From assembly GCA_003214055.1 (NCBI GenBank), contig QCMD01000002.1:1-64000 (forward strand): 64,000 nt of DNA, in the 5' to 3' direction. Under the pieces are notes generated by a model. It searched no databases. It was not told the DNA's origin and saw only the letters and a program-made list of their open reading frames with translations. This document shows positions 27,404 through 37,278 of the stretch, in pieces (the first letter of the stretch is position 1; each line of letters opens with the position of its first letter). The stretch is from Prochlorococcus sp. AG-418-K17. Its GTDB lineage: Bacteria > Cyanobacteriota > Cyanobacteriia > PCC-6307 > Cyanobiaceae. The position numbers were made by a program, and so were the translations under genes.

Positions 27404-27450
27404 AAATTAGCTCATTTTTTGATGATTTCATCAGAAATAAAGGCTAATTT
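27404..27450. terminator. Nested inverted repeat between ftsI and tal
   Basis: An 8-bp perfect repeat (aaattagc at 27404-27411 with gctaattt at 27443-27450) encloses a second perfect repeat tgatga/tcatca (27420-27425 and 27428-27433). Together they form a long folded RNA 20 nt after the ftsI stop. It is a candidate terminator or 3' stabiliser; a classical T-run does not follow, so factor-independent termination is uncertain. Confidence 0.45.
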
Positions 27451-27474
27451 ATAGATATACATGATTACTCAAAT

Positions 27475-28482
27475 ATGACATCAATTTTAGATCAATTATC
27501 AACCATGACTGTTGTAGTGGCTGATACTGGTAATTTAGATTCAATAAAAAAATTTCAACCCAGAGATGCCACCACTAACCCATCTCTTATACTAGCTGCT
27601 GCAAAAAATCCTGATTATCTTAGATTAATTGACGAGGCCTTAGAAAGTTCTAAAAAATCATTATTAGATGGTTTTTCTGAAACTGAACTTATTAAAGAAT
27701 CAATAGATCAGGTTTCTGTGTTTTTTGGAAAGGAAATTTTGAATATTATTACAGGAAGAGTATCTACTGAGGTTGATGCAAGACTTAGTTTTGATACTGA
27801 AGCTACAGTAAGTAAGGCTAGGAAACTAATAAAACTTTATAAGGATTTTGGAATTAATAAGGAGAGAATTTTAATTAAAATTGCTGCAACTTGGGAAGGA
27901 ATTAAAGCAGCTGAAATTCTTGAGAAAGAGGGTATAAGTTGTAATTTAACTTTATTGTTTAACTTCTGCCAAGCCGTAACATGTGCTAATGCTAATGTAA
28001 CCTTAATCTCACCTTTCGTTGGACGCATTTTAGATTGGTATAAAGCAAAAACTGGTAAAACTAATTTTTCAGGACATGAAGATCCAGGTGTTGTATCGGT
28101 TACCAAAATTTATAATTATTTTAAAGAAAAGGGATTTAAGACCGAAGTGATGGGTGCGAGTTTTAGAAATGTTGATGAAATAAAAGAATTAGCGGGATGC
28201 GATCTTTTGACCATTGCACCAAAGTTTCTTGATGAACTGAATAAAGAACAAGGTAAATTAATCAAGAAATTAGATGAAAATATAGCGCTAGATAATTCAA
28301 TTGATTATAAATTTAATGAAAAAGATTTCAGATTGAATATGCTAGAAGATCATATGGCAAGTGAAAAACTTAGTGAGGGGATTACAGGATTTAGTAATGC
28401 GATTGAAGAACTAGAGGAGTTACTTTCAAAACGATACAAAGAAATAAATAATCATAAATTAATTTCTGCAATTAAATCATAG
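27475..28482 (+). CDS. tal: Transaldolase
   Basis: 335 residues. [12 protein letters not shown] at about 30-41 and the Schiff-base lysine motif [10 protein letters not shown] (about residues 131-140) are diagnostic. Others are [15 protein letters not shown] and VTKIYNYFK. It moves a dihydroxyacetone unit between sugar phosphates in the pentose phosphate cycle. In Prochlorococcus this enzyme supports night-time sugar oxidation; cyanophages often carry a transaldolase of their own. This host copy has the TalB/TalA length with a C-terminal extension, unlike the short phage TalC type. Confidence 0.97.
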   Translation: MTSILDQLSTMTVVVADTGNLDSIKKFQPRDATTNPSLILAAAKNPDYLRLIDEALESSKKSLLDGFSETELIKESIDQVSVFFGKEILNIITGRVSTEVDARLSFDTEATVSKARKLIKLYKDFGINKERILIKIAATWEGIKAAEILEKEGISCNLTLLFNFCQAVTCANANVTLISPFVGRILDWYKAKTGKTNFSGHEDPGVVSVTKIYNYFKEKGFKTEVMGASFRNVDEIKELAGCDLLTIAPKFLDELNKEQGKLIKKLDENIALDNSIDYKFNEKDFRLNMLEDHMASEKLSEGITGFSNAIEELEELLSKRYKEINNHKLISAIKS

Positions 28483-28492
28483 CTTTAAGTAA

Positions 28493-29626
28493 TTAAGTAT
28501 TGTTTTTTATCAAAAGTCTTTTAATAACCCTTTTAGCGATATCCTCATAAGTCATTTCTCCAGATAATATTTGCGCAATACGTTTTGGAGCTGTTTTTCT
28601 TTTAACTCCTAGTTCATAACCAGTTTTTGGGAATCTGTAGAAAACTTGAGCTATTCTCGCCCCCCAAACCATTGATTGACTCCATTTTTTGTTTAAATTT
28701 GTTGTGTATTCATTTAAATTATCAGCCTTACCTGATAAGCATTGATCAATGCTTTCTGCTGCATAAAAACTACTAAGTAAAGATGGTCTAATTCCTTCAG
28801 CTAAAAATGGATCGCAAAGAGAAGCTGCATCTCCAACTACTAGAACTTTATCACCGTTAAGTTTGTGAAAGCCGTTCCATATTCTTAGTTTTCTTTTTGT
28901 GGCTTTATAAGATAAATCATTAAAGCCAAAGCTTTTTAAAATTCTATGATTTGTTTTTTCATCTCCCAAACGGCGATTGTTTATAAAAGTCCCTATTCCA
29001 ATATTTACGCTTTCTTTTAGAGGGAATGCCCAAGCAAATCCATTTTTTACAAATCCAAATTCGAATCTAACTGTATCCTTAGGAATAAACCCTGAGCCTT
29101 TTATTCTCAAGGCAATTGTATTAGCAAATTTTGGCTTTCTGGGACCTAAATTAAAATGCCCAGCCCATTTTGATTGCGATCCATCAGCAATTACAAGGAG
29201 TTCAGATTTATATTGATGGTTATTATTGCAGTTTATTATCCATTTATCATTTTCTTTAATTATTTTTTCTACTTTTGCTGGACTGACTAATTCAATTCCA
29301 TTTTTTAGAGCTTCCTCAAGTAATAATTGATCTAATTTTTCTCTTTTAACTATCCAAAAAGGTGACTCTCCTGAAAGATCGGCTTTTACATTATCTGATG
29401 CTTCCCACCTGAATTCAACATTTCTTATTTTAGACTCAATGGCTTTTTCAATGTCTAGAGGAAGATATTTAGTCATTGAAGAGGCCATTCCTCCAGCACA
29501 AGGTTTAATATTTTCAGTTATTTCTTTTTCAATAACTAGAACTGAATAACCTTTTTTTGATAGGTTTAGAGCGGTGGAGGTTCCAGATAATCCACCACCA
29601 ATGATTATAATTTCAGCTTCCTTCAA
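28493..29626 (-). CDS. Geranylgeranyl reductase-family FAD oxidoreductase (ChlP paralogue)
   Basis: 377 residues. The FAD-binding [17 protein letters not shown] lies at the N-terminus. [10 protein letters not shown] is the geranylgeranyl reductase family signature, and [19 protein letters not shown] is the second FAD motif. Family members reduce isoprenoid chains of chlorophyll, archaeal lipids or other substrates. True ChlP proteins are longer, so this one is called a paralogue of unknown substrate. Its ATG overlaps the frr stop by 4 nt, giving a pyrH-frr-oxidoreductase operon. Confidence 0.82.
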   Translation of the reverse strand: MKEAEIIIIGGGLSGTSTALNLSKKGYSVLVIEKEITENIKPCAGGMASSMTKYLPLDIEKAIESKIRNVEFRWEASDNVKADLSGESPFWIVKREKLDQLLLEEALKNGIELVSPAKVEKIIKENDKWIINCNNNHQYKSELLVIADGSQSKWAGHFNLGPRKPKFANTIALRIKGSGFIPKDTVRFEFGFVKNGFAWAFPLKESVNIGIGTFINNRRLGDEKTNHRILKSFGFNDLSYKATKRKLRIWNGFHKLNGDKVLVVGDAASLCDPFLAEGIRPSLLSSFYAAESIDQCLSGKADNLNEYTTNLNKKWSQSMVWGARIAQVFYRFPKTGYELGVKRKTAPKRIAQILSGEMTYEDIAKRVIKRLLIKNNT

Positions 29627-30171
29627 ACTTTTAGAATTTCTTTTTCTTTGAAAGATAAATTCTTTTCTATTAAAGCAATAAATTCGTCAGTAATTTTTTG
29701 TATTTGTGCTTGATTATCTCTTGATTCATCTATGGAAATAAGACCATCCTTTTCAGATTTTTTTTCTTTATCTACAGCCTCCCTTCTAATATTTCTCAAG
29801 GCTATTTTCCCTTCTTCTGCGTACTTGGAAGCTAACTTGCAAAATTCCTTTCTTCTTTCCTCTGTTAATGGTGGTACATTTATTCTTATGATTTTTCCAT
29901 CATTATTTGGAGTAATACCTAAATCACTCATTGATATTGCTTTTTCTATAGCTTGCAAACATGATATATCAAAAGGCTGTATTGAAATTGTTTGTGAATC
30001 AACAGTAGCAATTGTCGCAAGTGATTTTATTGGAGTTTCTGCTCCGTAGTATTCAACATTTACTCTGTCAAGTAGTGATGCATTAGCCCTCCCAGTTCTA
30101 ATAGTGTTAAAGTTTCTTTGAGTAGCCTCAACACTTTTATTCATACTGTCTTTAATTTCTTGTTCTTTCAT
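29623..30171 (-). CDS. frr: Ribosome recycling factor
   Basis: 182 residues, standard length. Motifs [19 protein letters not shown] and [19 protein letters not shown] are typical, as are the closing helices with [15 protein letters not shown]. With EF-G it splits post-termination ribosomes. It lies 23 nt downstream of pyrH, the common bacterial order, and overlaps the following oxidoreductase start. Confidence 0.98.
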   Translation of the reverse strand: MKEQEIKDSMNKSVEATQRNFNTIRTGRANASLLDRVNVEYYGAETPIKSLATIATVDSQTISIQPFDISCLQAIEKAISMSDLGITPNNDGKIIRINVPPLTEERRKEFCKLASKYAEEGKIALRNIRREAVDKEKKSEKDGLISIDESRDNQAQIQKITDEFIALIEKNLSFKEKEILKV

Positions 30172-30194
30172 AATTTAAAAAATTTAAGTAAGCA

Positions 30195-30899
30195 CTAACT
30201 TATCAAAGAGCCTATAGATTCGCCAGCTACTGCTCTAGAAATATTCCCTTTTTTGAAAATATCAAAAACCATAATAGGTATATTATTATCTTTGCACAAT
30301 GCAATAGCAGTACTATCCATAACTGCGATCTCATCGCTTAAAACTTGTTGGTAACTAAGAGTAGAAAATTTCTTTGCTTCTTGAAATTTATTTGGATCAC
30401 AATCATAAACTCCATCAACCTTGGTTGCTTTCATAACAACCTCAGCATTTATTTCTGCTGCTCTCAAAGCTGCAGTGGTGTCAGTTGTAAAAAATGGGTT
30501 TCCGCATCCACCTCCAAAAACCACAACTCTGCCCTTTTCTAAATGCCTCATGGCTCTCCTTCTAATGTAAGGTTCTGCAATTTCTTGCATTTCTATAGCT
30601 GTTTGGACTCTGGTTGCCACACCAACCCTTTCAAGTCCATCTTGAAGAGAAATAGCATTCATTACTGTTGCTAACATCCCAACGTAATCTGCTGTAGCTC
30701 TATCCATGCCATCGGCAGAGCCTTTAAGTCCCCTAAAAATGTTGCCTCCTCCAACAACTATTGCGAGCTGAACATTATTAGCTACTACCGTAGATACATC
30801 TTCAGCTATTGATTGAACTATAGCCGGATCGATACCATAAGGTTTTTCACCCATTAGTGCTTCACCACTAAGCTTTAAAAGAACTCTTTTGTAAGTCAT
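30195..30899 (-). CDS. pyrH: UMP kinase
   Basis: 234 residues. KLSGEALMG at the N-terminus, [10 protein letters not shown], the [16 protein letters not shown] helix and [23 protein letters not shown] are hallmarks of hexameric bacterial UMP kinase. It makes UDP from UMP. First gene of the leftward pyrH-frr operon; the 120-nt spacer to cobO has no other feature I can name. Confidence 0.98.
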   Translation of the reverse strand: MTYKRVLLKLSGEALMGEKPYGIDPAIVQSIAEDVSTVVANNVQLAIVVGGGNIFRGLKGSADGMDRATADYVGMLATVMNAISLQDGLERVGVATRVQTAIEMQEIAEPYIRRRAMRHLEKGRVVVFGGGCGNPFFTTDTTAALRAAEINAEVVMKATKVDGVYDCDPNKFQEAKKFSTLSYQQVLSDEIAVMDSTAIALCKDNNIPIMVFDIFKKGNISRAVAGESIGSLIS

Positions 30900-31019
30900 C
30901 TAATAATCATACTTTTAAGACCTTAGCAAGTAAACATTAACTATTTATTTTTTGTCGAAAATTGCTTGCGTCTTTAAACATTTCTCTGATCATTATTGAG
31001 GATAAAAAATATTTTTTGA

Positions 31020-31712
31020 CTAATACTCCACGCATTTTTGCGCTTTTATACCTTGTTCTTTAAAAGGATGTTTAATAAGCTTCATTTCTGTTACTAAATC
31101 TGCCATTTCAATAATTAAATTCGAGGCCCCTCTACCAGTCATAACTATATGATTTTTTCTTTGATTTAGACTTTTTATAAATATAGATATTTCCTCAGGA
31201 GTAAGATATCCAAGCTTTGTAGCTACATTAATTTCATCAAGTATTACGAGTTTATATGAATTATTCGTAATATATCTTTTTGCAAGTTGCCATGCTTCTT
31301 TAACTAATTTTTCATCTCTAATTCTGTCTTGAGTTTCCCAAGTAAATCCCTCTCCCAATGTATGCCAAGATATATTTGAGGATAAATTTTTAAGAGCTTT
31401 TTCTTCTCCGGTAGTCCAACCCCCTTTAATGAACTGAATTATAGCTACTTTATGACCGTGTCCTAGGGTCCTTAAAGCCATTCCTAAAGAGGCCGTTGTT
31501 TTACCTTTCCCATCACCGTTAAATACAATTAATAACCCTTTTTTAGTTTTTCTTATTTTAAGCCTTTTTGATTGAATATCCTTTCTCTGCTGCATTCTTT
31601 TTTTATATAAGCTCTCATCATTCTCGGGAGAATATTTACCCCCCACCCCAAGTTCCTTAGCTTGAGCATCAAGCTTGGATGTGTTTTCTGAAGATAATTG
31701 TTCTTCTAGCAT
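31020..31712 (-). CDS. cobO: Cob(I)alamin adenosyltransferase (CobO/BtuR type)
   Basis: 230 residues. An N-terminal extension of about 55 residues precedes the P-loop FNGDGKGKTTASLG. VAIIQFIKGGWTTGE and LVILDEINVATKLGYL are both family motifs, and the C-terminal MTGRGA segment is present. It adenosylates the corrin in B12 coenzyme synthesis. Together with cobK it shows a retained cobalamin pathway. It is read leftward, 32 nt downstream of the integrase gene. Confidence 0.95.
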   Translation of the reverse strand: MLEEQLSSENTSKLDAQAKELGVGGKYSPENDESLYKKRMQQRKDIQSKRLKIRKTKKGLLIVFNGDGKGKTTASLGMALRTLGHGHKVAIIQFIKGGWTTGEEKALKNLSSNISWHTLGEGFTWETQDRIRDEKLVKEAWQLAKRYITNNSYKLVILDEINVATKLGYLTPEEISIFIKSLNQRKNHIVMTGRGASNLIIEMADLVTEMKLIKHPFKEQGIKAQKCVEY

Positions 31713-31744
31713 TTAGTCCTGTTCTTTTAGAGAATTATAATTGT

Positions 31745-32908
31745 TTATGGAAGGAAATTTTTTTGTTTTAAAAGAGCATTATTAACTGCCTCTTGTTGAT
31801 CTCTTTTGGTTATCCAATGGTGATATGTTTGAGTATGTAAACTTACAGAATGACCCATCATTCTAGCTGCAACAGTATCAGGTAAATCATAAAATATTGT
31901 CCTTACTGCCCATGCATGGCGTAAATCATAGGGTTTTATTCCTAAAGAATAACGTTTAAATTGATCAGTAATTTTTTTTCCAATATTCTGTAAAGTTGTA
32001 GTCTTAAGGTTTGTATCAATATTTGGTAAAAGTTCTGGATTGTTTCCTAACGAAGCTAACTCAAATTTTTCTACCCATTCCGGATGAAAGGGCCAAACTT
32101 GATGTTCACCTGTTTTGGTAGTAGGTAAAACTCTAATAATTTTGTCACCAAAATTTGTTAAGGAGCTTAAATCACAAAAAAATACCTCATGATTTCTTAA
32201 TCCATATGTGGCCATAAGACCAAAAACAAATTTCCATGATTTATTGGGTATCCTAGCCCAAAGTTCTTCTATTATTTCATCATTTGGAAGATCTCTAAAG
32301 CTGGCTTTCTTTAAACCGTATCCTCTGGAATTTAATTTCCAATCTTCAGGAAGCTTTATATTCAAAAATTTTGCTAAAACGCTTAGCGAAGTGCCACATT
32401 GCTTCCTACTTCTACTTCCTTCTTTATAGGTTTTAAGTGTCTTTAAAAAAACACTTCCTAAATCTTCGTTTCCAGAATAATTATAAACGTCAATAACTCT
32501 TTTTAAATATGGTTTATAAGAACTTCTCCAAGTGGTTTTTCTTGTGCTTGTTAAGTACTCATTTTTTATTTCCTTGAAGAAATTTTCCTCAAATTCTTTA
32601 ACTTTGGTTGAAAATTCAAAACTTTCTTTTTTATCTTTATTGGAATTTACTTCCCAATTAATCCACTCAAATTGATTTAATTCAAGTTGTAAGTTAATGA
32701 GTTGTAATTTTTTTTTAGCTTGCTCTAATCCAGAAATATTTGCATTAATACCTAGAGATATTCTTTGTACTTTAAAATTTTTTTTATCTTTTTTAGAGGG
32801 TAAAGAACCTCTTATGCTTAATTTCTCTCCCCTTTTTTCAATTTTAAGTTTGCTTCCTTGAGTAGCAAATTTATCATTGACATTATTAATTTCCTGAATT
32901 ACGTTCAT
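31745..32908 (-). CDS. Tyrosine recombinase (phage-type integrase) family protein
   Basis: 387 residues. The N-terminal half (SAM-like arm and core-binding region) is rich in Lys and Glu. The catalytic domain shows TYGLRNHEVF (first Arg), TTKTGEHQVWPF, YDLRHAWAVRT (His/Arg box) and MMGHSVSLHTQTYHHWI, which holds the late His and the nucleophilic Tyr. All active-site residues appear present. No phage structural genes, tRNA or duplicated att sequence are evident nearby and base composition is as the neighbours, so it may be a resident recombinase rather than part of a mobile element. It is divergent from hemH. Confidence 0.88.
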   Translation of the reverse strand: MNVIQEINNVNDKFATQGSKLKIEKRGEKLSIRGSLPSKKDKKNFKVQRISLGINANISGLEQAKKKLQLINLQLELNQFEWINWEVNSNKDKKESFEFSTKVKEFEENFFKEIKNEYLTSTRKTTWRSSYKPYLKRVIDVYNYSGNEDLGSVFLKTLKTYKEGSRSRKQCGTSLSVLAKFLNIKLPEDWKLNSRGYGLKKASFRDLPNDEIIEELWARIPNKSWKFVFGLMATYGLRNHEVFFCDLSSLTNFGDKIIRVLPTTKTGEHQVWPFHPEWVEKFELASLGNNPELLPNIDTNLKTTTLQNIGKKITDQFKRYSLGIKPYDLRHAWAVRTIFYDLPDTVAARMMGHSVSLHTQTYHHWITKRDQQEAVNNALLKQKNFLP

Positions 32909-32973
32909 TTACTTATATAATTGTCCTTATAATGACGTTTTTAATGTTTGTTTTCAATCTCCACATTTTTTAA

Positions 32974-34149
32974 ATGGAAAAGATTGGAGTCCTATTGATG
33001 AATTTAGGTGGGCCTGAACGCATTAATGATGTTGGCCCATTTCTTTATAATCTTTTTTCTGATCCTGAAATAATAAGGACCCCTTTCCCTGTGTTTCAAA
33101 GACCCCTTGCATGGTTGATAAGCACCTTAAGAAGTACTACTTCACAGCAGGCATATCTTTCCATAGGAGGAGGTTCTCCAATAAGAAGGATAACTGAACA
33201 ACAAGCAAGAGAATTACAATCTAAATTAAGGGACAAGGGATTTAATGCTACTACCTACATCGCAATGAGGTATTGGCATCCTTTTACCGAATCAGCAATT
33301 GCTGATATGAAAGCAGATGGCATAGATCAAGTAGTTGTAATACCCTTGTATCCACATTTTTCGATAAGTACTAGTGGTTCGAGCTTTAGGGAATTAAAAA
33401 AATTGCGAGATTCTGATGATGAATTTAAGAAGGTCCCAATGAGATGTGTAAGGAGTTGGTTCAGTCAATCAGGTTACTTAAAGTCCATGGTTGAATTAAT
33501 TTCTGAACAAATTTCACTTTGTGAATCACCTTCAAAAGCTCATATATTTTTCACTGCTCATGGAGTTCCTAAGAGTTACGTAGAGGAAGCTGGAGACCCT
33601 TACAAACAACAAATTGAAGATTGTTCCTTATTAATTATTAATGAGCTGGAAAAATGTTTAGGGCATAGTAACCCTCATACACTTTCTTATCAAAGTAGAG
33701 TAGGCCCTGTTGAATGGTTGAAGCCTTATACAGAAGAAGTATTAGCTGATCTTGGAAGGTCAAATGTTAATGATCTGATTGTGGTCCCCATAAGTTTCGT
33801 TGGAGAGCATATCGAAACATTGCAAGAAATTGATATTGAATATAAAGAAATTGCTGAAAAGGCTGGAATTAAAAACTTTCGGAGAGTTAAGGCTTTAAAT
33901 ACTCATCCGACTTTTATTGAAGGCCTTAGTGATCTAGTTATTTCCTGCTTGGAAGGACCCCTTGTTAATTTAGAAGAGGCTTCAAAGTTGCCTGAAAAAG
34001 TTAAACTTTATCCCCAAGAGAAGTGGCAATGGGGTTGGAATAATAGTTCAGAAGTGTGGAATGGAAGGGTTGCAATGATTATTTTTCTTGTGCTTTTTAT
34101 TGAACTTATTTCAGGCTCTGGACCTTTACATAAATTAGGAATTTTATAA
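32974..34149 (+). CDS. hemH: Ferrochelatase with C-terminal LHC/HLIP-like helix
   Basis: 391 residues. The ferrochelatase part begins [11 protein letters not shown] and contains YWHPFTESA and the catalytic-region [13 protein letters not shown] linker ([11 protein letters not shown]) leads to a C-terminal transmembrane helix with [15 protein letters not shown], the chlorophyll a/b-binding motif ExxNGRxAM, ending LHKLGIL. The enzyme inserts iron into protoporphyrin IX. The pigment-binding tail is a known feature of cyanobacterial and plastid type II ferrochelatases. It is thought to bind chlorophyll or to control activity and dimerisation. The start ATG at 32974 matches the family. Confidence 0.97.
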   Translation: MEKIGVLLMNLGGPERINDVGPFLYNLFSDPEIIRTPFPVFQRPLAWLISTLRSTTSQQAYLSIGGGSPIRRITEQQARELQSKLRDKGFNATTYIAMRYWHPFTESAIADMKADGIDQVVVIPLYPHFSISTSGSSFRELKKLRDSDDEFKKVPMRCVRSWFSQSGYLKSMVELISEQISLCESPSKAHIFFTAHGVPKSYVEEAGDPYKQQIEDCSLLIINELEKCLGHSNPHTLSYQSRVGPVEWLKPYTEEVLADLGRSNVNDLIVVPISFVGEHIETLQEIDIEYKEIAEKAGIKNFRRVKALNTHPTFIEGLSDLVISCLEGPLVNLEEASKLPEKVKLYPQEKWQWGWNNSSEVWNGRVAMIIFLVLFIELISGSGPLHKLGIL

Positions 34150-34285
34150 AGAACAATTGAAATTCATTAGATAATTTTTAATTTATATAGAGATTATTTT
34201 GAATACATTTCTGACATTACATTTCTAAATGAGGCAAAAGTATTTAATTAAGTTTAATATTTATAGTAAATATTGAATTTCTTTA

Positions 34286-36049
34286 GTGACTCTTACTTCG
34301 AGATCCTTTTCAAAGGGTAGTTCAAAACGTGAAAATCCAGTTTGGATAACTGGTGCAGATGCACTAATGGATTCTTTAAAAATTCATGGAGTAAAAGTTA
34401 TATTTGGATATCCCGGAGGAGCCATACTACCAATATATGATGCTGTTCACAAAGCAGAACAAGAAGGTTGGTTAAAGCATTATATGGTTAGGCATGAACA
34501 AGGTGGTTCACATGCAGCTGATGGATATGCAAGATCTACTGGTGAAGTAGGAGTATGTTTTGGGACATCAGGCCCAGGTGCAACAAATTTGGTAACTGGA
34601 ATTGCCACTGCGCAAATGGATTCAGTCCCCCTAGTTGTAGTTACAGGTCAAGTCCCAAGACCTGCTATAGGGACAGACGCTTTTCAAGAAACTGATATTT
34701 TTGGCATAACTCTTCCAATAGTGAAACATTCATGGGTAATAAGAAATCCTTCAGATATCGGGAAAGTAGTTTCTGAAGCTTTTTTTATAGCCTCATCTGG
34801 AAGGCCTGGCCCTGTTTTAATTGATATACCAAAAGATGTTGGTCAGGAGTTCTTTAATTACCAAAGAGTTTTTCCTGGTGAGATTATTCCTAAAGGATTT
34901 AAAAGGAATGGAGAAATTAATGATTCCGATATTAATAAAGCAATTAAATTAATAGAAGCTTCTGAAAGACCTCTTCTGTACGTAGGTGGTGGGGCAATAT
35001 CTTCAGGGGCCCATGATGAAATAAAAACTTTGGCAAAGAATTATCAAATACCAGTTACCACAACCTTAATGGGGAAGGGCGCTTTTGATGAAAAAGATAA
35101 TTTATCAGTAGGGATGTTAGGAATGCATGGCACTGCTTATGCAAATTTCGCTGTTACAGAATGCGATCTTTTAATTGCTATTGGAGCTAGATTCGATGAT
35201 AGGGTGACAGGAAAATTAGATACTTTTGCATCTAATGCAAAGGTAATTCATATAGATATCGACCCGGCAGAAGTTAATAAAAATAGACGTGTAGATGTTG
35301 CAATTGTTTCTGATGTTTCAAAAGCTGTTCTCAAAATTAATGAACAATCTCTAAAAAACAAACTCACTTGTCGGACAAAAAACTGGTTAGAAAAAATTGA
35401 TTTTTGGAAAAATAAACATCCTTTATATGATCCGCCTAAAGAAGGAGAAATTTATCCTCAAGAGGTTCTTTTAAAAGTGAGAGAATTTTCACCAGAAGCA
35501 TATGTAACGACAGATGTAGGACAACATCAAATGTGGGCTGCTCAATATCTTAGGAATTCTCCAAGAAAATGGATTAGTAGTGCAGGCTTAGGAACTATGG
35601 GTTTTGGATTGCCAGCGGCAATTGGAGTAAAAGCAGCCTTACCTGATTCAGATGTAATTTGTATCGCAGGAGATGCAAGTGTCTTAATGAATATTCAAGA
35701 ATTAGGAACTTTATCTCAATATGGTCTAAAGGTGAAATTGATTATTATCAATAATCGCTGGCAAGGGATGGTAAGACAATGGCAGGAAAGTTTCTATGAT
35801 GAAAGATATTCCTCATCTGATATGAGTTGTGGTGAACCCGATTTTGTAAAACTTGCTGAGTCTTTTGGAGTTAAAGGATATTTGATTTCTGATAGAAAAC
35901 AATTACAGAATGAATTAAAAAATGCGCTTGATCATAACGGCCCGGCCTTGATTAATATCCTTGTTAGAAGAGGTGAAAATTGTTATCCAATGGTTCCTCC
36001 TGGTAAAAGTAATGCTCAAATGGTTGGATATGTTAATTGTGAAGACTAA
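34286..36049 (+). CDS. ilvB: Acetolactate synthase, catalytic subunit
   Basis: 587 residues from GTG 34286. [14 protein letters not shown], the [15 protein letters not shown] glutamate motif, the [14 protein letters not shown] core and the thiamine diphosphate motif [17 protein letters not shown]...IINN are all present, as is the MVPPGKSN end. It condenses pyruvate in branched-chain amino acid synthesis and needs the IlvN regulatory subunit, which is not in the window. The 136-nt upstream region is AT-rich without a clear leader peptide. Confidence 0.97.
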   Translation: MTLTSRSFSKGSSKRENPVWITGADALMDSLKIHGVKVIFGYPGGAILPIYDAVHKAEQEGWLKHYMVRHEQGGSHAADGYARSTGEVGVCFGTSGPGATNLVTGIATAQMDSVPLVVVTGQVPRPAIGTDAFQETDIFGITLPIVKHSWVIRNPSDIGKVVSEAFFIASSGRPGPVLIDIPKDVGQEFFNYQRVFPGEIIPKGFKRNGEINDSDINKAIKLIEASERPLLYVGGGAISSGAHDEIKTLAKNYQIPVTTTLMGKGAFDEKDNLSVGMLGMHGTAYANFAVTECDLLIAIGARFDDRVTGKLDTFASNAKVIHIDIDPAEVNKNRRVDVAIVSDVSKAVLKINEQSLKNKLTCRTKNWLEKIDFWKNKHPLYDPPKEGEIYPQEVLLKVREFSPEAYVTTDVGQHQMWAAQYLRNSPRKWISSAGLGTMGFGLPAAIGVKAALPDSDVICIAGDASVLMNIQELGTLSQYGLKVKLIIINNRWQGMVRQWQESFYDERYSSSDMSCGEPDFVKLAESFGVKGYLISDRKQLQNELKNALDHNGPALINILVRRGENCYPMVPPGKSNAQMVGYVNCED

Positions 36050-36116
36050 TTTTTTTAAATTTGTCATTTTTAAAAAATTAACTTTAATATAATTTAAAAA
36101 ATTAGAATTTTTTGAA

Positions 36117-36467
36117 TTGAAAAAATTATCACAAATTTTAATTATAGCCTGCTTGATTGTTCTTAATCCTGTGATAGTTAACTCGGCGGAAATCCTTCAA
36201 ATTAAAAGCTCAAATACTATTTTGGTGGGGGATCAAAATAGGAATTTAACGATTGGACTATTTTGTGTAGATGTAAATGAAAATGATGAGCTTAAAGCAA
36301 CTAATTTACTTAAGAGTGAATTCCCAAGGGGAAGCAAAGTGAAAATAAAACCTTTTGGTTTCAAAGAGAATGTTTTGGTAGCCAAAGTTTTTAATATTAA
36401 AGGTACTAAGGAGATGACCGAATTATTAGTCGCTAAAGACTTAACTAGTGAAATTTGTCCAAGTTAA
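36117..36467 (+). CDS. Exported staphylococcal-nuclease-like fold protein without catalytic residues
   Basis: 116 residues from TTG 36117. A signal peptide (hydrophobic core 8-20, likely cleavage after NSA) is followed by a ~95-residue domain. Its pattern (AEILQIKSSNTILVGD, LTIGLFCVDV, KATNLLKSEFPRGSKVKIKP, ELLVAKDLTSEIC) resembles the TNase/SNase OB-fold. The positions that would hold the nuclease arginines and glutamate do not match, so activity is doubtful. It is placed between ilvB and the convergent pgeF-type gene. Family placement is by pattern only. Confidence 0.6.
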   Translation: MKKLSQILIIACLIVLNPVIVNSAEILQIKSSNTILVGDQNRNLTIGLFCVDVNENDELKATNLLKSEFPRGSKVKIKPFGFKENVLVAKVFNIKGTKEMTELLVAKDLTSEICPS

Positions 36468-36473
36468 CCTTCT

Positions 36474-37109
36474 CTATGAGCAAATAAAATTCCATTGTCT
36501 TGAGAATGTTTTGCTCTTTCTCCATGAATTAAATTCATTTTTTAATTTGTATGTGCATAAATTTGAAATGTCTATATTTGTATTAGGAATGTTCTCATTT
36601 AAAAGTTGTCTATAAGCAGATCTTTTGAGATCAAGTTGATTTAAGTTTTGCTCTTTGAAGCGTTTTGAATCACTAAAACAAAGATCTTTTTCAGTTTTAG
36701 TCAAATTCACCGCTATTTTTTTGTTTTCGGCCTTTCTATAAAATTCCTTGAGTGTAAATTGATCAACTAGATAATGTTCCTTAGAAATAGCTGGTCCTAT
36801 GGCAACAAGTAAGTCATCTCTAGATGACCCAAAATTATCGAAAATTTTAACTAGATTTTTTATTATTTTTTTTTCTAAACCTTTTCTTCCGCAATGTAAG
36901 GCTGCTACAGTTCTTGTCCTTTTATCTGCAAATAATATTGGCATGCAATCAGCTGTATAAATCCATAAATTTTGATTGCATTTATTGCTAAAAAGACCAT
37001 CTGCAATAGTTTTACTACCTTCTTGCGAAAGTGATCCAAGGACTATCAAATTACTGTGAATTTGATTGGAAACACAATTTATGTAATTTTCATTAAAGTG
37101 ATTTCCCAA
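36474..37109 (-). CDS. pgeF: PgeF/YfiH (laccase-domain) family protein; N-terminus uncertain
   Basis: The metal-site motifs of the family are present: NQIHSN (His), TADCMPILF (Cys) and ALHCGRKG (His). Members are purine nucleoside phosphorylase/adenosine deaminase-like enzymes, or in E. coli a peptidoglycan editing factor. From TTG 37109 the product is 211 residues, shorter than the usual ~240-260. The frame stays open upstream as far as the end of the Tab2-like gene and encodes family-like sequence there (KHAYFTKSSSEKF), but with no ATG, GTG or TTG. An ATT at 37254-37256 would give 260 residues. The true start is probably non-canonical. Confidence 0.75.
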   Translation of the reverse strand: MGNHFNENYINCVSNQIHSNLIVLGSLSQEGSKTIADGLFSNKCNQNLWIYTADCMPILFADKRTRTVAALHCGRKGLEKKIIKNLVKIFDNFGSSRDDLLVAIGPAISKEHYLVDQFTLKEFYRKAENKKIAVNLTKTEKDLCFSDSKRFKEQNLNQLDLKRSAYRQLLNENIPNTNIDISNLCTYKLKNEFNSWRKSKTFSRQWNFICS

Positions 37110-37278
37110 TAATTGAAGAAATTTCTCAGAGCTAGACTTCGTAAAATATGCATGTTTGAAATTATATTGACTAAGGATAGGTGATGAATAATATTCAAAT
37201 TTTTTGTTCTGAATAAAAATTTCAGCTTTTGAGAAATATATTTCTTTGTATGGAATAGTTTTTGCTCCTAATCTGAAT

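Noticed and set aside
31745..32908. Prophage or genomic island around the integrase
   Set aside because: Flanking genes are core metabolic genes with normal spacing; no tRNA, att repeat, structural gene or composition shift.
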